Origin: Sorghum bicolor
Taxonomy: Eukaryota > Streptophyta > Magnoliopsida > Poales > Poaceae
Assembly (NCBI RefSeq): GCF_000003195.3
Contig: NC_012873.2
Location: 13,415,894-13,479,893, forward strand
DNA length: 64,000 bases
Reading direction: 5' to 3'
Shown: positions 21,794-33,088 of the stretch, one piece after another
How positions within the stretch are numbered: position 1 is the first letter of the stretch
How the letters are laid out: the number at the start of each line of letters is the position of its first letter
Notes under the pieces: model-generated
The model's input: only the letters and a program-made list of their open reading frames with translations
What the model was told of the DNA's origin: nothing
Databases searched by the model: none
Program-made: the position numbers and the translations under genes

Positions 21794-24700
21794 ATGGCCA
21801 TCAACTTCACCGTTCCTGAGGTTAGTTCTTCACTCCACCTTTTGTGCTTTTTCTCACATCCCTGTTCATCCGCAATCCATTTTACTGAACATTTTCTTTT
21901 TCTTTCTTTGTTCTTCTTTTACCTTCAAAAACCATTAGGATCTGTCCAACAAAATTGTCATCCCCACCGATCAACCACACCTCCAATGCCTTGGTCCGTT
22001 AGGGAATCCAGATCCAACCGAGCTCATTAACGCAGAAACCAACAGAATCCCTTTTAGAGCCGAGAACTTTTCTTTAGATCTATGGAAGGATACTTTCCGT
22101 TCTTGGCTCAGTCCTACCGTGGGATGGACGGATTGTTTCTTGAGGGTTAGCCACTCAAATGAAGTCCAGTGGGGCGAGAGAAAACTAGACCAATGCATCA
22201 GGTTGTCTATTGCCGATATGCATAGAAATGAATCACTGCTGATAGCTGCATCACACTTCTGGTCAGACACGCTCAACGCTTTTGTCTTTGGCCACGGCCC
22301 TGCCTCCCCTACTCTTGCCGATGTAGCTATGCTCACTGGCCTAGATGTATCTTCTGCCGATAGCACTCATTTCTTCGATACCAAACCCAGTGCTAAGATA
22401 GAAACTCGTGTCATCGGCGGTTGGTCAGGGTACATCCAAAAATACAGACGAACAGGCCCTGTCAACATAAAGGAGCAGACCAGCTTCCTGAACATGTGGT
22501 TAGATAAATTCGTGTTTTGCGGCCGATCGGCAGGACCAACTTCCGTTTACCTAGCAGCAGCAAGAAAATTTGGCTAACGGTGGCCGATTTCCCCTCGGCC
22601 GATACCTGCTCGGTGCAGCCTATCACCTCCTTCACCAAGTGACTAGGAAACTCCTACTCGGCCAGTCTATCGTCAACTTGGGAGGTCCCTGGTGGTTCAT
22701 CAACATGTGGCTCAGTCTCCACATGCACAAGCGTCTTGAGTTTGACCTTTTTGCACAGCGTTTTCCAAGAGACATAGCCGAGGACTATGAACTGGATGAA
22801 GAAGAATCGGCAACACGCCCTCCCCTAAACTTTGGTGAAGCTGTCATAGTTCTACCTGGTACAGGGGGTAATGCAGACCAGGTCAGTCGATTCTTCCAAA
22901 CCTTGTATGAAGGCTTGACCAGAGAGGAGCGAGCATGGTTGGCTTATGACGATCCAGACACCATGTTTCCTCTGGTTTTCAACCCATTCAATGATGCTCT
23001 TATCACGGATCACGAAGTGAAGATGGCACTGGTCACTCCCAGAGCTATACCAGTGAATTTCTTTGGCAGTGGGAAAACCTCCAACCAGACCTATGAGTTT
23101 TACAACCCATCGGCATTAGCTCGTCAATTAGCTTTTGGCCAGCTGCCGATTGCACTCTGTTATGACGATGTGATAAAACCCAGGGAAACCATCACTAGCC
23201 TCCTTGAATGGATCCGAGTAGCCCAACTGCCATCAAGTGCCGATACAGATGTAGACTTGTCAGAGTGGGTTCCAGCCGCCTTCATCACTCAGGCGTACAA
23301 GCAATGGTGGGCAGAATGGAAGGAACATCTGTTCTGCAGATCGGCTCTTACGTATCGCGGCATGATCGACCCCGAGTACAAAGTTCCCGATAACACTGTA
23401 AGTATCTTCAAACCGATGTTTCAATTTTCTCATTTTTATTTCCATTGGCGATTTACCTTTGTATCATCCTGCAGGTTGACAACACCCCTCCATCGGTCAG
23501 CAGGAGTGGCAAGCCGATTGACCTATTCCCATCTGGTCCAATCTCTTCAATCGGCAACAACTCTCCCACCCTGGCCGCCATCATGCATCGAGGTGTACGC
23601 CTCAAGAAAGTCACCACTAGGAGGACTCAAATATCTCCATCGGTAGCCGCTTCCACTTTGGCATAGGTATTCAAGGTAATTGTTAAACCTTTTCATTCAT
23701 ACCAATTCTTATTTTACATCTGCCACACTTGTACTCATAAACCTTTTCCACATCAGCAGACCGGCGCATCGGCAAAGACCAGAAGCAAAAGTGCCGATGC
23801 CCCCCAGTCCAGTCAACCGAAGAGAAAGGGTGCCAAGAACACCAGGGCACAAGCAAAGCGCCAAAGGGTAGCAACGCCTCCTCCTCCTCCCCCGGTATCT
23901 CCAATCCCAGTGGAATCTTCTCCTTCTTCTCCAGAAGCCCAGATGCAACAAGTGCCATCTCCCCCTCCAGTGCAAGAAGCACCACAAGTGGAAGAACCCC
24001 AACCAGAAGAGCCTCAACCAGAAGTACCTCAACCAGAAGACACATCGGCTGATGTGCATGAACGAACTACCGATCCAGCAGGTTCCATTATAGCATCGGT
24101 GGTCTCTTCCATCCAGACAAGTACTGCTCTTCCTCAAGGTAACACACTTTTATAATATTACTGCCGATGAACTTATTTTTCCAACTTTATAACCTCTTCT
24201 GTTAATTTTTAGCTGACATAGTTCCATCGGCAACTCTGGCCGATCAACCCGTGGCTCCATCGGCATCTTCGAGTCAGAGGCGGGAGATTGCCCTGAAACA
24301 AGTAAGTTATCCAACCCCTGTTTGCATCATTTATCAATACCTGACCATAGAATAACTCGTTTTATTTCCTTTTCAGGAGCAGGACTCTCCCGACAGCTTG
24401 TTCTCTTTCGCCATCGACATCTCCGAAGATGAGGGTGAAGAAGCAAGCTCTTCTCGAGCAGTTGTGATCACATCGGCAGAAGTCAGGGCGAAGCTGGAAG
24501 AATTATCGGCTCTCCTCCACCAAGACACAGCCCAGCTAGTCGATGATTCCGATCCGGCTAAGGCTTTATTCATGACTCTGAGGGGCCACATCCCCGTCGA
24601 TGCCGAAGAAGTTCTCTTTCAAGCAGCACACCTGGAGAGCCGTCAACTGCAATACCAGAGGGCTGCCCAGCGCCTTGCCGACAGAGTCGCTCAGACTCGT

Positions 24701-25072
24701 CTTTCCGAGGAGATGATGAAAGAAAAACTTCTTACCGATGAAAAGCATAAGACCATCGGCACCCTGAAGTCCCCGGGAGATGCACTGAAGCACAAAATCT
24801 CCGATCTGTCGGCAAAAAGAGAAGCTCTATTGGCAGAACTTAAACAAGTAGAGAATGCCCTGTCCCAAGCCAGACAGGAAGAAAGCCAACTGCCGGAAAC
24901 AATCAAGCTTCTTGAGCAAGAGCGAAATGTCCATAGTCACAAAGCACTGTAGTTGAAGAAGAAGTTGAAGCCAGTAGAAGGTTCTGAAGATGAAGACGTC
25001 AAAGAGATAGAAGCAGCCAATCAAATCCGCCTGCGTGCTATATCAGCCATCCAAGCGCTGCTAAACATGTGA
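21794..25072 (+). pseudogene. Antisense plant-mobile-domain (PMD) gene carried by Tat copy A
   Basis: This gene lies between integrase and the 3' LTR and runs opposite to gag-pol. Splice sites define six exons: 21794-21820, 21939-23397, 23475-about 23666, 23757-24138, 24213-24301 and 24377-25072. All introns are GT-AG and phases match. Exon 2 encodes the plant mobile domain (GWTDCFLRV, ADVAMLTGLDV, GGPWWFINMWLSLHM, YNPSALARQLAFGQLP). Exon 4 is Pro/Glu-rich and lysine-rich. Exon 6 is acidic, then a long coiled coil (about residues LEELSALLHQ to LLEQERNV). Damage: a one-base insertion near 22569 (AAAATTTGG), a TAG at 23664-23666 and a TAG at 24950-24952. PMD genes are known passengers of Tat elements; their role is unknown. 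Confidence 0.8.
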
Positions 25073-25229
25073 GCACTTCATCGGCAACATACTCACCTCT
25101 CTCTGCTTTCCAGCTTTCTTGATGTTTAGTCTAGCCGATAGGACTGTTATCGGCATCTTTTGAAACATTAAGCTCGGCCTCAGACACATTTCAATTTAGC
25201 CGATAGGAGTGTTATCGGCACTTAAACCT

Positions 25230-26522
25230 TTATGCATCGACCCATATGCTTGGGTAGTACTTCTTCAGATATTTGCCATTTAATGCTCTGGGAAATTCAA
25301 CTCCTTCGAGAGTTTCTAGAATATAGGCATTACCAGGAGCCGATCGACTTATCCGATAGGGACCCTCCCAATTGGGAGACCACTTCCCAAATTTTGAACT
25401 TTTAGTCCCGATCGGCAAGATCAATTTCCATACCAAGTCTCCATCGGCAAACTCCTTAGCCTTCACTTTCTTATCGTACCATCTAGCAACTCTCTTCTTA
25501 TTTTCTTCTATACTCATTAAAGCCTTTAACCGATGTCCTGCTAGATCGTCTAACTCATCGGTCATCAAAGTGGCATAATCATCGACAGCCAATTGATCTT
25601 GAAAAGATAGTCGCCTAGATCCAGTCTTAATTTCCCAAGGTAACACTGCATCATGCCCATACACCAACTGATAAGGTGAAACCTTAGTTGATCCATGATA
25701 AGCCATTCGATAGGACCATAAAGCTTCACTTAACAATGTGTGCCACCGCTTAGGATTTTCTTCAATTTTTCGTTTGATAAGCTTGATAATTCCTTTGTTA
25801 GATGCCTCGGCCTGTCCATTAGCTTGAGCATAATAAGGAGAAGAGTTTAACACCTTAATTCCCATACCGATTGCGAATTCATCAAACTCCCCCGATGTGA
25901 ACATAGTACCCTGATCGGTAGTGATTGTTTGAGGAATCCCAAATCGGTAAATAATGTGCTCCTTCACAAAATCAATCATATTGGCCGAGGTAACTTTCTT
26001 CAAAGGAATAGCCTCAACCCATTTGGTGAAATAATCGGTGACAACCAAGATAAACTTATGCCCTTTGCTAGATGGCGGATAAATCTGACCGATTAAGTCA
26101 ATAGCCCACCCCTGGAACGGCCAAGGTTTGATAATAGGATTCATGGCCGATGCGAGTGCTCTTTGAATGTTGCCAAATTTCTGACATCCTTGACATCCCT
26201 TGAAATATTTAAAGCAATATTCAAGTATGGTCGGCCAATAATACCCGTTCCTCCTAATCATCCACTTCATCTTAAAAGCCGACTGATGTGCTCAACATAC
26301 CCCTTCATGGATTTCTCCCATCAAACTCTTAGCTTCATCATCACCTAAGCATCGGAGAAGAATCCCATCAACAGTTCGATAATACAATCCATCTTTGAGG
26401 AGCACATACTTGGTGGCTTGAAACCGAACTCGTCTTTCGACTTTCTTGGATGGATCTTTCAAATAGTCAACGATTTCTTTTCTCCAATCATCGGCACCAA
26501 TTGCCGATATTGCATTAATCAT
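25230..26522 (-). pseudogene. Tat copy A integrase
   Basis: The integrase inserts element cDNA into the genome. The catalytic core shows D (GWAIDLIGQ), D (ITTDQGTMF) and E (GQAEASNKG), followed by a C-terminal domain ending KYYPSIWVDA. The preceding zinc-binding part (RYYWPTILEYCFKYFKGCQGCQ) is present. One nonsense codon (TGA at about 26292-26294; copy B has GGA) separates it from the linker LLKDGLYYRTVDGILLRCL. The core itself is uninterrupted from 26270 to the stop at 25230. Confidence 0.9.
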
Positions 26523-28462
26523 AGCTGATATCCCGAGGCTTGCTGAGCCAACCGATTGGTCTCTTCATTATGCAATCGAGGAACATACTCTAATCGAAAA
26601 TCCTTGAATTCCTTTAACAATTGCATACTCCGCTCGTAATAAGTTATGAGAACTTCATTTCGGCACTCATAGCTTCTAGTCAATTGATTTATAACTAGCA
26701 TAGAATCCCCAAAAACTTCGACAGCATCAGCATGAACTTCCCTTAACAATTCCAATCCCTTTATTAAAGCTTGATACTCAGCCTGATTATTCGTCGACGT
26801 GGCAACAATTGGCAAGGAAAACTCATACTTCCTTCCCCGAGGGGAAATTAATACTATACCCATTCCTGCCCCCTGGTCACATGTAGATCCATCAAAGAAA
26901 AGCGTCCAAGGTACAATTCCCAAAGCCTCCACTGTACCGCAATGTTGAGTTACAAAATTGGCCACAATCTGCCCTTTAACTGCCTTAGCCGATTCATAAC
27001 GCAGATCGAACTCCGACAGCGCCAAAATCCATTTACCGATCCTGCCACTCATAATCGGCATGGACAGCATGTACCGGACCACGTCATCTTTGCAAATAAC
27101 AGTGCATTCGGCCGATAACAAGTAGTGCCTTAACTTGATACAAAAGAAATATAGGCACAAACATAGTTTCTCAATAGCCGAATACCTGGTCTCAGCATCA
27201 ATCAACCTCCTGCTTAAGTAATAAATTACACGCTCCTTCCCTTCAAATTCTTGAATTAAAGCCGAACCGATGGCCATCCCATCGGTAGACAAATACAATC
27301 TGAAGGGCTTCCCTTGCTGAGGTGGAATTAGAACTGGAGGGTTCACTAAATAATTCTTGATTTCGTCCAGAGCCAACTGTTGTTCCTTCCCCCAAACAAA
27401 CTCTTGATCGGCCTTTAACTTAAGAAGAGGACTGAAAGCACGAATTTTACCAGACAAATTAGATATAAACCTTCTGATAAAATTTACCTTGCCGATCAAG
27501 GACTGGAGCTCGGTCTTGTTGGTAGGGGCCACTATCTTATTGATGGCATCAATAGATCTTCGACTGATTTCAATCCCCCTTTGGTGCACCATGAAACCAA
27601 GAAATTGTCATGCCGATACACCAAATGCACACTTATTGGGATTCATTTTCAAACCATGCTTCCTTGTGCACTCTAACACCTTTCGTAAATCGGCAAGATG
27701 CTTTGTGAAGTCTCCAGATTTTACCACCACATCATCAATATAAATCTCCACCAGCTTGCCGATGAACTCATGAAATATAAAATTCATGGCCCTTTGATAA
27801 GTAGCACCAGCATTCTTTAAGCCGAAGGTCATGACTATCCATTCAAACAATCCAACATGACCAGGGCACCTGAACGCGGTCTTTGGAATATCCTCTTCAG
27901 CCATGAATATTTGATTGTATCCTGCATTGCCATCCATAAAGCTAATAATCCGATGCCCAGCCGCAGCGTCAACTAGCAGATCGGCAACTGTCATTGGGTA
28001 TCCATCCATCGGTGTAGCTTTGTTGAGATTCCTGAAATCAATGCAGACCCGAAGCTTCCCATTCTTCTTATAGACCGGAACAACATTGGAAATCCGCTCG
28101 GCATACCGACACTGCCGAATAAACTTGGCTTCAATAAGTTTGGTTATCTCGGCCTTAATATCAGGGAGGATATTAGGATTTCATCGGCGAGCCGGCTGCT
28201 GATGTGGCCGAAATCCAGACTTGATAGGTAACCGATGTTCAACAATTGATTGGTCCAAACCAGGCATCTCAGTATAATCCCAAGCAAAGCAATCTTTATA
28301 TTCCTTTAACAAATCGGTTAACTGTTGCTTACACTCAGAATCTAATTTAGCACTAATAAAAGTGGGTCTAGGCTTATCACCACTACCTATATCTACTTCT
28401 ACTAGATCATCGGCCGATGTGAATCCCTGGCCTAACTTTCCATCATCGGCGAACCTATCCAT
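26519..28462 (-). pseudogene. Tat copy A reverse transcriptase and dual RNase H
   Basis: The reverse transcriptase contains RVCIDFRNLNKATP-type motifs, FMDGNAGYNQI and the catalytic YIDDVVV. It is followed by gypsy RNase H (LYLSTDGMAIGSALIQEF, YSAIEKLCLCLYF) and a second plant-type RNase H (LFFDGSTCDQGAGMGIV, TNNQAEYQALIKGLELL, VFGDSMLVINQL). The N-terminal piece begins near ISAKLDSECKQQL. Stops relative to copy B: TGA at 28181-28183 (copy B has TGT) and TGA at about 27608-27610. A one-base deletion near 26524 shifts the frame before the integrase. Confidence 0.92.
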
Positions 28463-29448
28463 TAAAAACCTTCATCAGAACCGACTGCTTGGATCGGTGG
28501 AATCTCGTAATCGGCAACCTTAAGAAAATCCTTTTCCCAAATTTCTCCTGAAATACACCTAGTCTTTTCGTAGGTGTCTGCCTCTGCTGATGTGATGACA
28601 TAAGAAGAATCTCCTGGGACAATTTCAATCTTGTCACCTACCCACTGGACCAAGCATTGGTGCATTGTAGACGGGATGCAACAATTAGCATGAATCCTAT
28701 CTCTTCCCAACAGTAAGTTGTAAGCACCCTTTCCACTGATCACGAAGAATGTTGTCGACAAGGTTTTACTGCCGATGGTCAACTCTACGCATATTGCCCC
28801 CTTTACCGGAGACACATTTCCTTCAAAATCCTTAAGCATCATATCAGTCTTGGTTAAATCCTGATCCCCTTTCCCAAGCTTCCGATACACTGCATATGGC
28901 ATGATATTAATAGCGGCTCCACCATCAATCAGAATCTTGGTCATCGGCTGACCATCCACTTTTCCTTTAACAAACAGGGCCTTGAGGTGCTGCCTTTCAT
29001 CATCGGCAGGCTTCTCGAAGATAGCCGTCATCGGATCCAGAGCCAACTGAGCTATCTGGTCAGAAAATTCCAACTCATCATCACTGGATGGTGCAAGGAA
29101 CTCCATCGGCAACATTAATACCATGTTGACATCTGCCGATGGACCTTTCCCCTTAGGATCTGATTGTTGCTGATCCCCAGACTGTCCAGAGTTCTCCCCT
29201 TTGCTTAACTCTTCTCGCCTTTCGTGCTGCAGTCTTCTCTTTTGAGTCCTGGTCAACCCCTCTGGACACCATGGAGGCAGTTGCTGCTGCCTTACCGATG
29301 GGCGATGACTCTCCCTTGACTCCACCCGATAAGTATTGGCATCCCTACAAAATACGAACTCATCGGGAACCCGAGCATTAGCCATTTCTTCAAGTTCTTC
29401 CTGGTTCCTGGGAGAATATTGAACACGATCGCCAAGCCTGTCGTGCAC
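28462..29448 (-). CDS. Tat copy A protease and gag C-terminal region
   Basis: An open frame starts just after a G-run frameshift near 29455 and carries the gag tail (SADVNMVLMLPMEFLAPSS) followed by a retropepsin domain. The active-site region is ILIDGGAAINIMP, and the flap/late motif is NLLLGRDRI. The aspartic protease would cleave Gag-Pol. It is uninterrupted within this segment but cannot be translated in frame with the upstream gag. This segment is exactly what copy B has lost. Confidence 0.85.
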   Translation of the reverse strand: MHDRLGDRVQYSPRNQEELEEMANARVPDEFVFCRDANTYRVESRESHRPSVRQQQLPPWCPEGLTRTQKRRLQHERREELSKGENSGQSGDQQQSDPKGKGPSADVNMVLMLPMEFLAPSSDDELEFSDQIAQLALDPMTAIFEKPADDERQHLKALFVKGKVDGQPMTKILIDGGAAINIMPYAVYRKLGKGDQDLTKTDMMLKDFEGNVSPVKGAICVELTIGSKTLSTTFFVISGKGAYNLLLGRDRIHANCCIPSTMHQCLVQWVGDKIEIVPGDSSYVITSAEADTYEKTRCISGEIWEKDFLKVADYEIPPIQAVGSDEGF

Positions 29449-29455
29449 GCTGAGC

Positions 29456-32118
29456 CTGCCCCCAGCCGATCGTGAACGGACGCTCTTCCTCTGATCGGCC
29501 CATTAGATCGCCGATTGTCGTCGTGATAGCGCCGATTGGATCTATCATACCGATCATAACCGTTGCACTCAGGGCACTCTCTGACAGTGGGAAGCTTAAT
29601 ATTCTCCTCCCAACAATGAATGAAGAACGGGCAATTCCAGTGATCCCTATGCCGATTCCATTCTTGTCGGCGTCTTTCCTCTTCCCGACGATAATCCTCT
29701 TGCTGGCGCCGGTACCGATCTTCACGTTGCTGCCAAGTCTCCCGAGGCCTCCTGTGAGTTATCACAATACCAGATCGGGGAGGCCTTCCTGAGTTAGCTC
29801 CCTCCTGGATCAAGCCTTTTCCTTTGGCATCGGCAGTAGTGATCTGATGCTGAGGATCCACCGATGCACTTCTTTCAGCTGCTTCCGACGTCAAGACCTT
29901 GGCCTTTCCCTTAGCATCCAACATGTTCGTTGGGAAAGGATGTTGATCAATCTTCATCGGCTTCTGGGTCTTGGAACTATCAAATTTGATCCTTCCAGAC
30001 TCTATAGCCGATTGCAGCTGCTGTCTGAAAACCTTGCACTCATTAGTGTCGTGAGAAGTTGCATTGTGCCACTTGCAATACTTCATCCTTTTTAATTCTT
30101 CAACCGATGGGATCACATGATTAGGTGACAGCTTGATCTGACCTTCCTGGAGCAGAAAGTCAAATATCCTATCAGCCTTGGTGGTGTCGAACGCGAACTT
30201 CCCTGGTTCTTTATGTCCAAAAGGACAAGACATCGGCTTTTTATTTTTCACCCATTCTGCCAAGCCGATGACTGGTTCTTCATCGGAGTCCGAACTTGCC
30301 GCTTCATCCACAAATGATACCTTTTTATTCCATGCTCTCTTGGATTCAAACGGCTTGATGTCCTGATCAGAGATTCTCTGCACCAAATGACTTAAGCTTT
30401 CAAACTCCTGAGATGCATATTTGTCCCTTATGTGCGGCAACAAGCCCTGGAAAGCCAAATCGGCTAGCTGCCGATCATCCAGAACCAGGCTATAGCATTT
30501 GTTCTTGACCTCCCGTATCCTCTGCACGAAACTTTCAACCGATTCATCATTGCGTTGCCTTAATTTGACCAAATCGGTGATCTTCTTCTCATGGACCCCA
30601 GAAAAGAAGTATTTGTGGAATTGTTTCTCCAAATCGGCCCAGGTAATCACTGAGTTGGGAGGTAATGATATAAACCAGGTGAAAGCTGATCCAGACAACG
30701 ATGACGAGAATAAGCGAACCCTTAACTCGTCTCTGTTACCAGCTTCCCCGCATTGAATGATGAACCTGTTGACATGCTTCATGGTTGACGTGTCATCCTG
30801 CCCAGAAAACTTAGTAAAATCCGGTACCTTGTACTGATTTGGAAGCGGCATAGACTTTGGGAGGATACGGTGTCCGATAAGAATAAGTGTTGACTTTGGG
30901 CTTTATCCCAAATTGATCCCTCATTACTTCAGCAATCTTATCGGCCCAATAAGCATCGACATCTTGCCGATGAGGTGGTTGCGGATCCGGCGCCTGCTGG
31001 TAAGCTTCCACGTGTCTGTGCGGCGCACGATCTGCATGAAACATTGGGTTAATCATTTGGCCCCCAATCTGCGGACCCCCAAGCTGTTGCCTGCCAATCT
31101 GCTGTCCGCCGACCTGCTACCCGAGATTCATTGGCTGGTTAGGGATCCCCTGATTCTGGAACCCGAGATGGATCTGGCCTTGCTGGAACCCTGTAGCCTG
31201 ATGACTCTGTTGGGGTGTTTGCGGAAAGACTTGCTGCCCAAGCCATCCACTATTAGCATTCATCGGCATAGGCCCTGCCGATGATTGGTAATTGGGCATT
31301 ATCATTGAATTGACATACCCTGGTTGAGTCATAAACCTCTGTTGCATCAGCATTGAGTCTGCCGATGCGTTAGGCATCTGGAACGTTGGAGCTTGAGAAT
31401 TCCCAGTGTAAGGTCTTGCAGTAGTAGTTGTAGTATACTGGGGACTTTGATTCATCGGCATATTAGGAGGTGTCGATGCCATAGGAGCCTTGCCTCTCAT
31501 GTCAGTTGCCTGAGATGTGCCAGGCGTCTTCAAGTATTCCGGGGGCATACCGAAACCCCACCAGTTAGGAGGAGGAACCGGTCCTGACATTGCCGATGCT
31601 AATAGATCTGTAGTGAGCCTAATCTGCTCATCTGAAGTCGGTGGATTGGCTGTCATCGGCGTAGATTGTGCATTAGTGACTCCCAACGTACTTGGAGGAA
31701 CGGTAGTCTGTATTCCCGCAGCGGGTGTAGCGGCTGGTGGAGCTGTGACCACCGGTGACCCTGGCTAGTGATGAGAGGAGCCCACATAATCTGGTGGCAA
31801 TTGTCTTTCCTTGAAGGTTCTGGCCACGACATTGAAAACCGTATTGGACAGTACACCAGCTTGGTTGATCAAAGCACGGTTGATAGCACTATCAACCATC
31901 TCTTGAAGTTTACCAGGATTGGCTTCAAAAGTAACCTGCCGAGGCGTCGGCAGTGCATCCTTCTGGATCACTTCGCCGCTCCTGTTCATACTGAAGGATC
32001 TCAGGCACTGCTGCTTGTAATCCTCCATGGCTTTAGCAATAGCTTGCTTCTGCTCATCCTTGAGATTGGCTTCCATCACGGGGATGACGTTCTCTTGATC
32101 AAACTCAGAAGTCGACAT
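29456..32118 (-). pseudogene. Tat copy A gag
   Basis: The start is ATG at 32118 (MSTSEFDQENVIP). A Gln/Pro/Met-rich middle follows, then the capsid-like domain (KVPDFTKFSGQDDTSTMKHV, AFTWFISLPPNSVITWADLE, FVQRIREVKNKCYSLVLDDR). The C-terminal part is rich in Arg and charged residues (RYRRQQEDYRREEERRRQEW). The frame is broken by TAG at 31765-31767 and 31117-31119 (both CAG in copy B), an indel near 30845, and one G missing from a G-run near 29455. It packages element RNA in the cytoplasm in intact relatives. Confidence 0.88.
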
Positions 32119-32164
32119 GTTGATCTTGATCTTGAATCTGTCCCACTGGGCATGCCAAAAGATG

Positions 32165-32863
32165 TGTTGATGCAAAAGCTGATCTGCATACACAAAGGGC
32201 TAATACCCGATTTAAACGTTAAGGCGTGCCAGCCGATTTGACCTTACTATCGGCAAAGGTGGTAACTCGAATACTTTGGTCCCGACAACAGCGATGCGCC
32301 CGGATGCCACGGCCAACAGGTATTCACGCGGAACTTGAGAACACGTCGAGCTTAAGTCAACAAATTCCTAAGAACTCGTAACGAAAAGGAAAAAAGTATG
32401 ACGAAGTCGTCAAAAAAGTAGATGCTAGAATTTGAGTAAAAACGTGTGTTTGATTGATTGATAGATAAATTCTTTACAAGGCCCTAGGGTCTACATTTAT
32501 ACCCTGCTCAAAGAGCTACAACCAGACACGACTAGGATTCGAATTCCAAATTTAAACAGAATCCGTGTACAAAACGACTTAAATAACTAAGGAAAACGCA
32601 AAACTATCCTCACGTGACAAACTAGAACACCCCCACAAGCCGACCGGCAACTTCCAGGCTCTCCCTCCGTATCATCGGCAGACTCCCTTATCATAGCCAT
32701 CGGCACAAGCACATCGTCACCTATGGACTCAGTCACGTTCCGCCATACTTCCATCGGCAACCATCCTCATCGGCAACTCACCCTGTAGATCAAGCACTGC
32801 AGTCTTATCTTACCGACCTACACTTTACCAATTATGGACACGTGCCCAAAAACGGTGTCAACA
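32165..32863 (-). repeat. 5' LTR of Tat copy A
   Basis: 699 bp, same ends as the left LTR. Immediately inside it the minus strand reads CATCTTTTGGCATGCCCAGTGGGAC, where the primer binding site is expected; I could not assign the tRNA with confidence. Confidence 0.95.
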
Positions 32864-33088
32864 AATACTAAATATACTAGAGGCACAATACTGAATTTTA
32901 TATTTGGAAACACTTACCGGATATTTAGAAGCGTGCGTCAATGGTTGCGGCCTGTCTTTCATCTTGCTTGTGTGTTTTTCATAAGCCCTACATGCAATCC
33001 AGTACAGCACACACATATATGCCTCATTATTTTTGTTCAATGACATTGGCATTTATAAAACAAGTCATATAGTAGGTAAGGAAAGAAC

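Larger units (their letters stand above)
20469..32863 (-). mobile_element. Full-length Tat-lineage Ty3/gypsy element (copy A)
   Basis: Two 699-bp LTRs (20469-21167 and 32165-32863) bound 12,395 bp, flanked by a perfect AATAC target duplication (20464-20468 and 32864-32868). By eye the LTRs differ at about 11 positions with no indels (about 1.6%), a young insertion. Order on the minus strand: LTR, leader, gag, protease, reverse transcriptase, RNase H plus a second plant-type RNase H, integrase, a long spacer with an antisense gene, polypurine tract, LTR. Dual RNase H and an extra antisense gene are Tat-lineage traits. It has several stops and frameshifts, so it could only move with help. It interrupts the Ulp1-like gene of the CACTA element. 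Confidence 0.95.
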
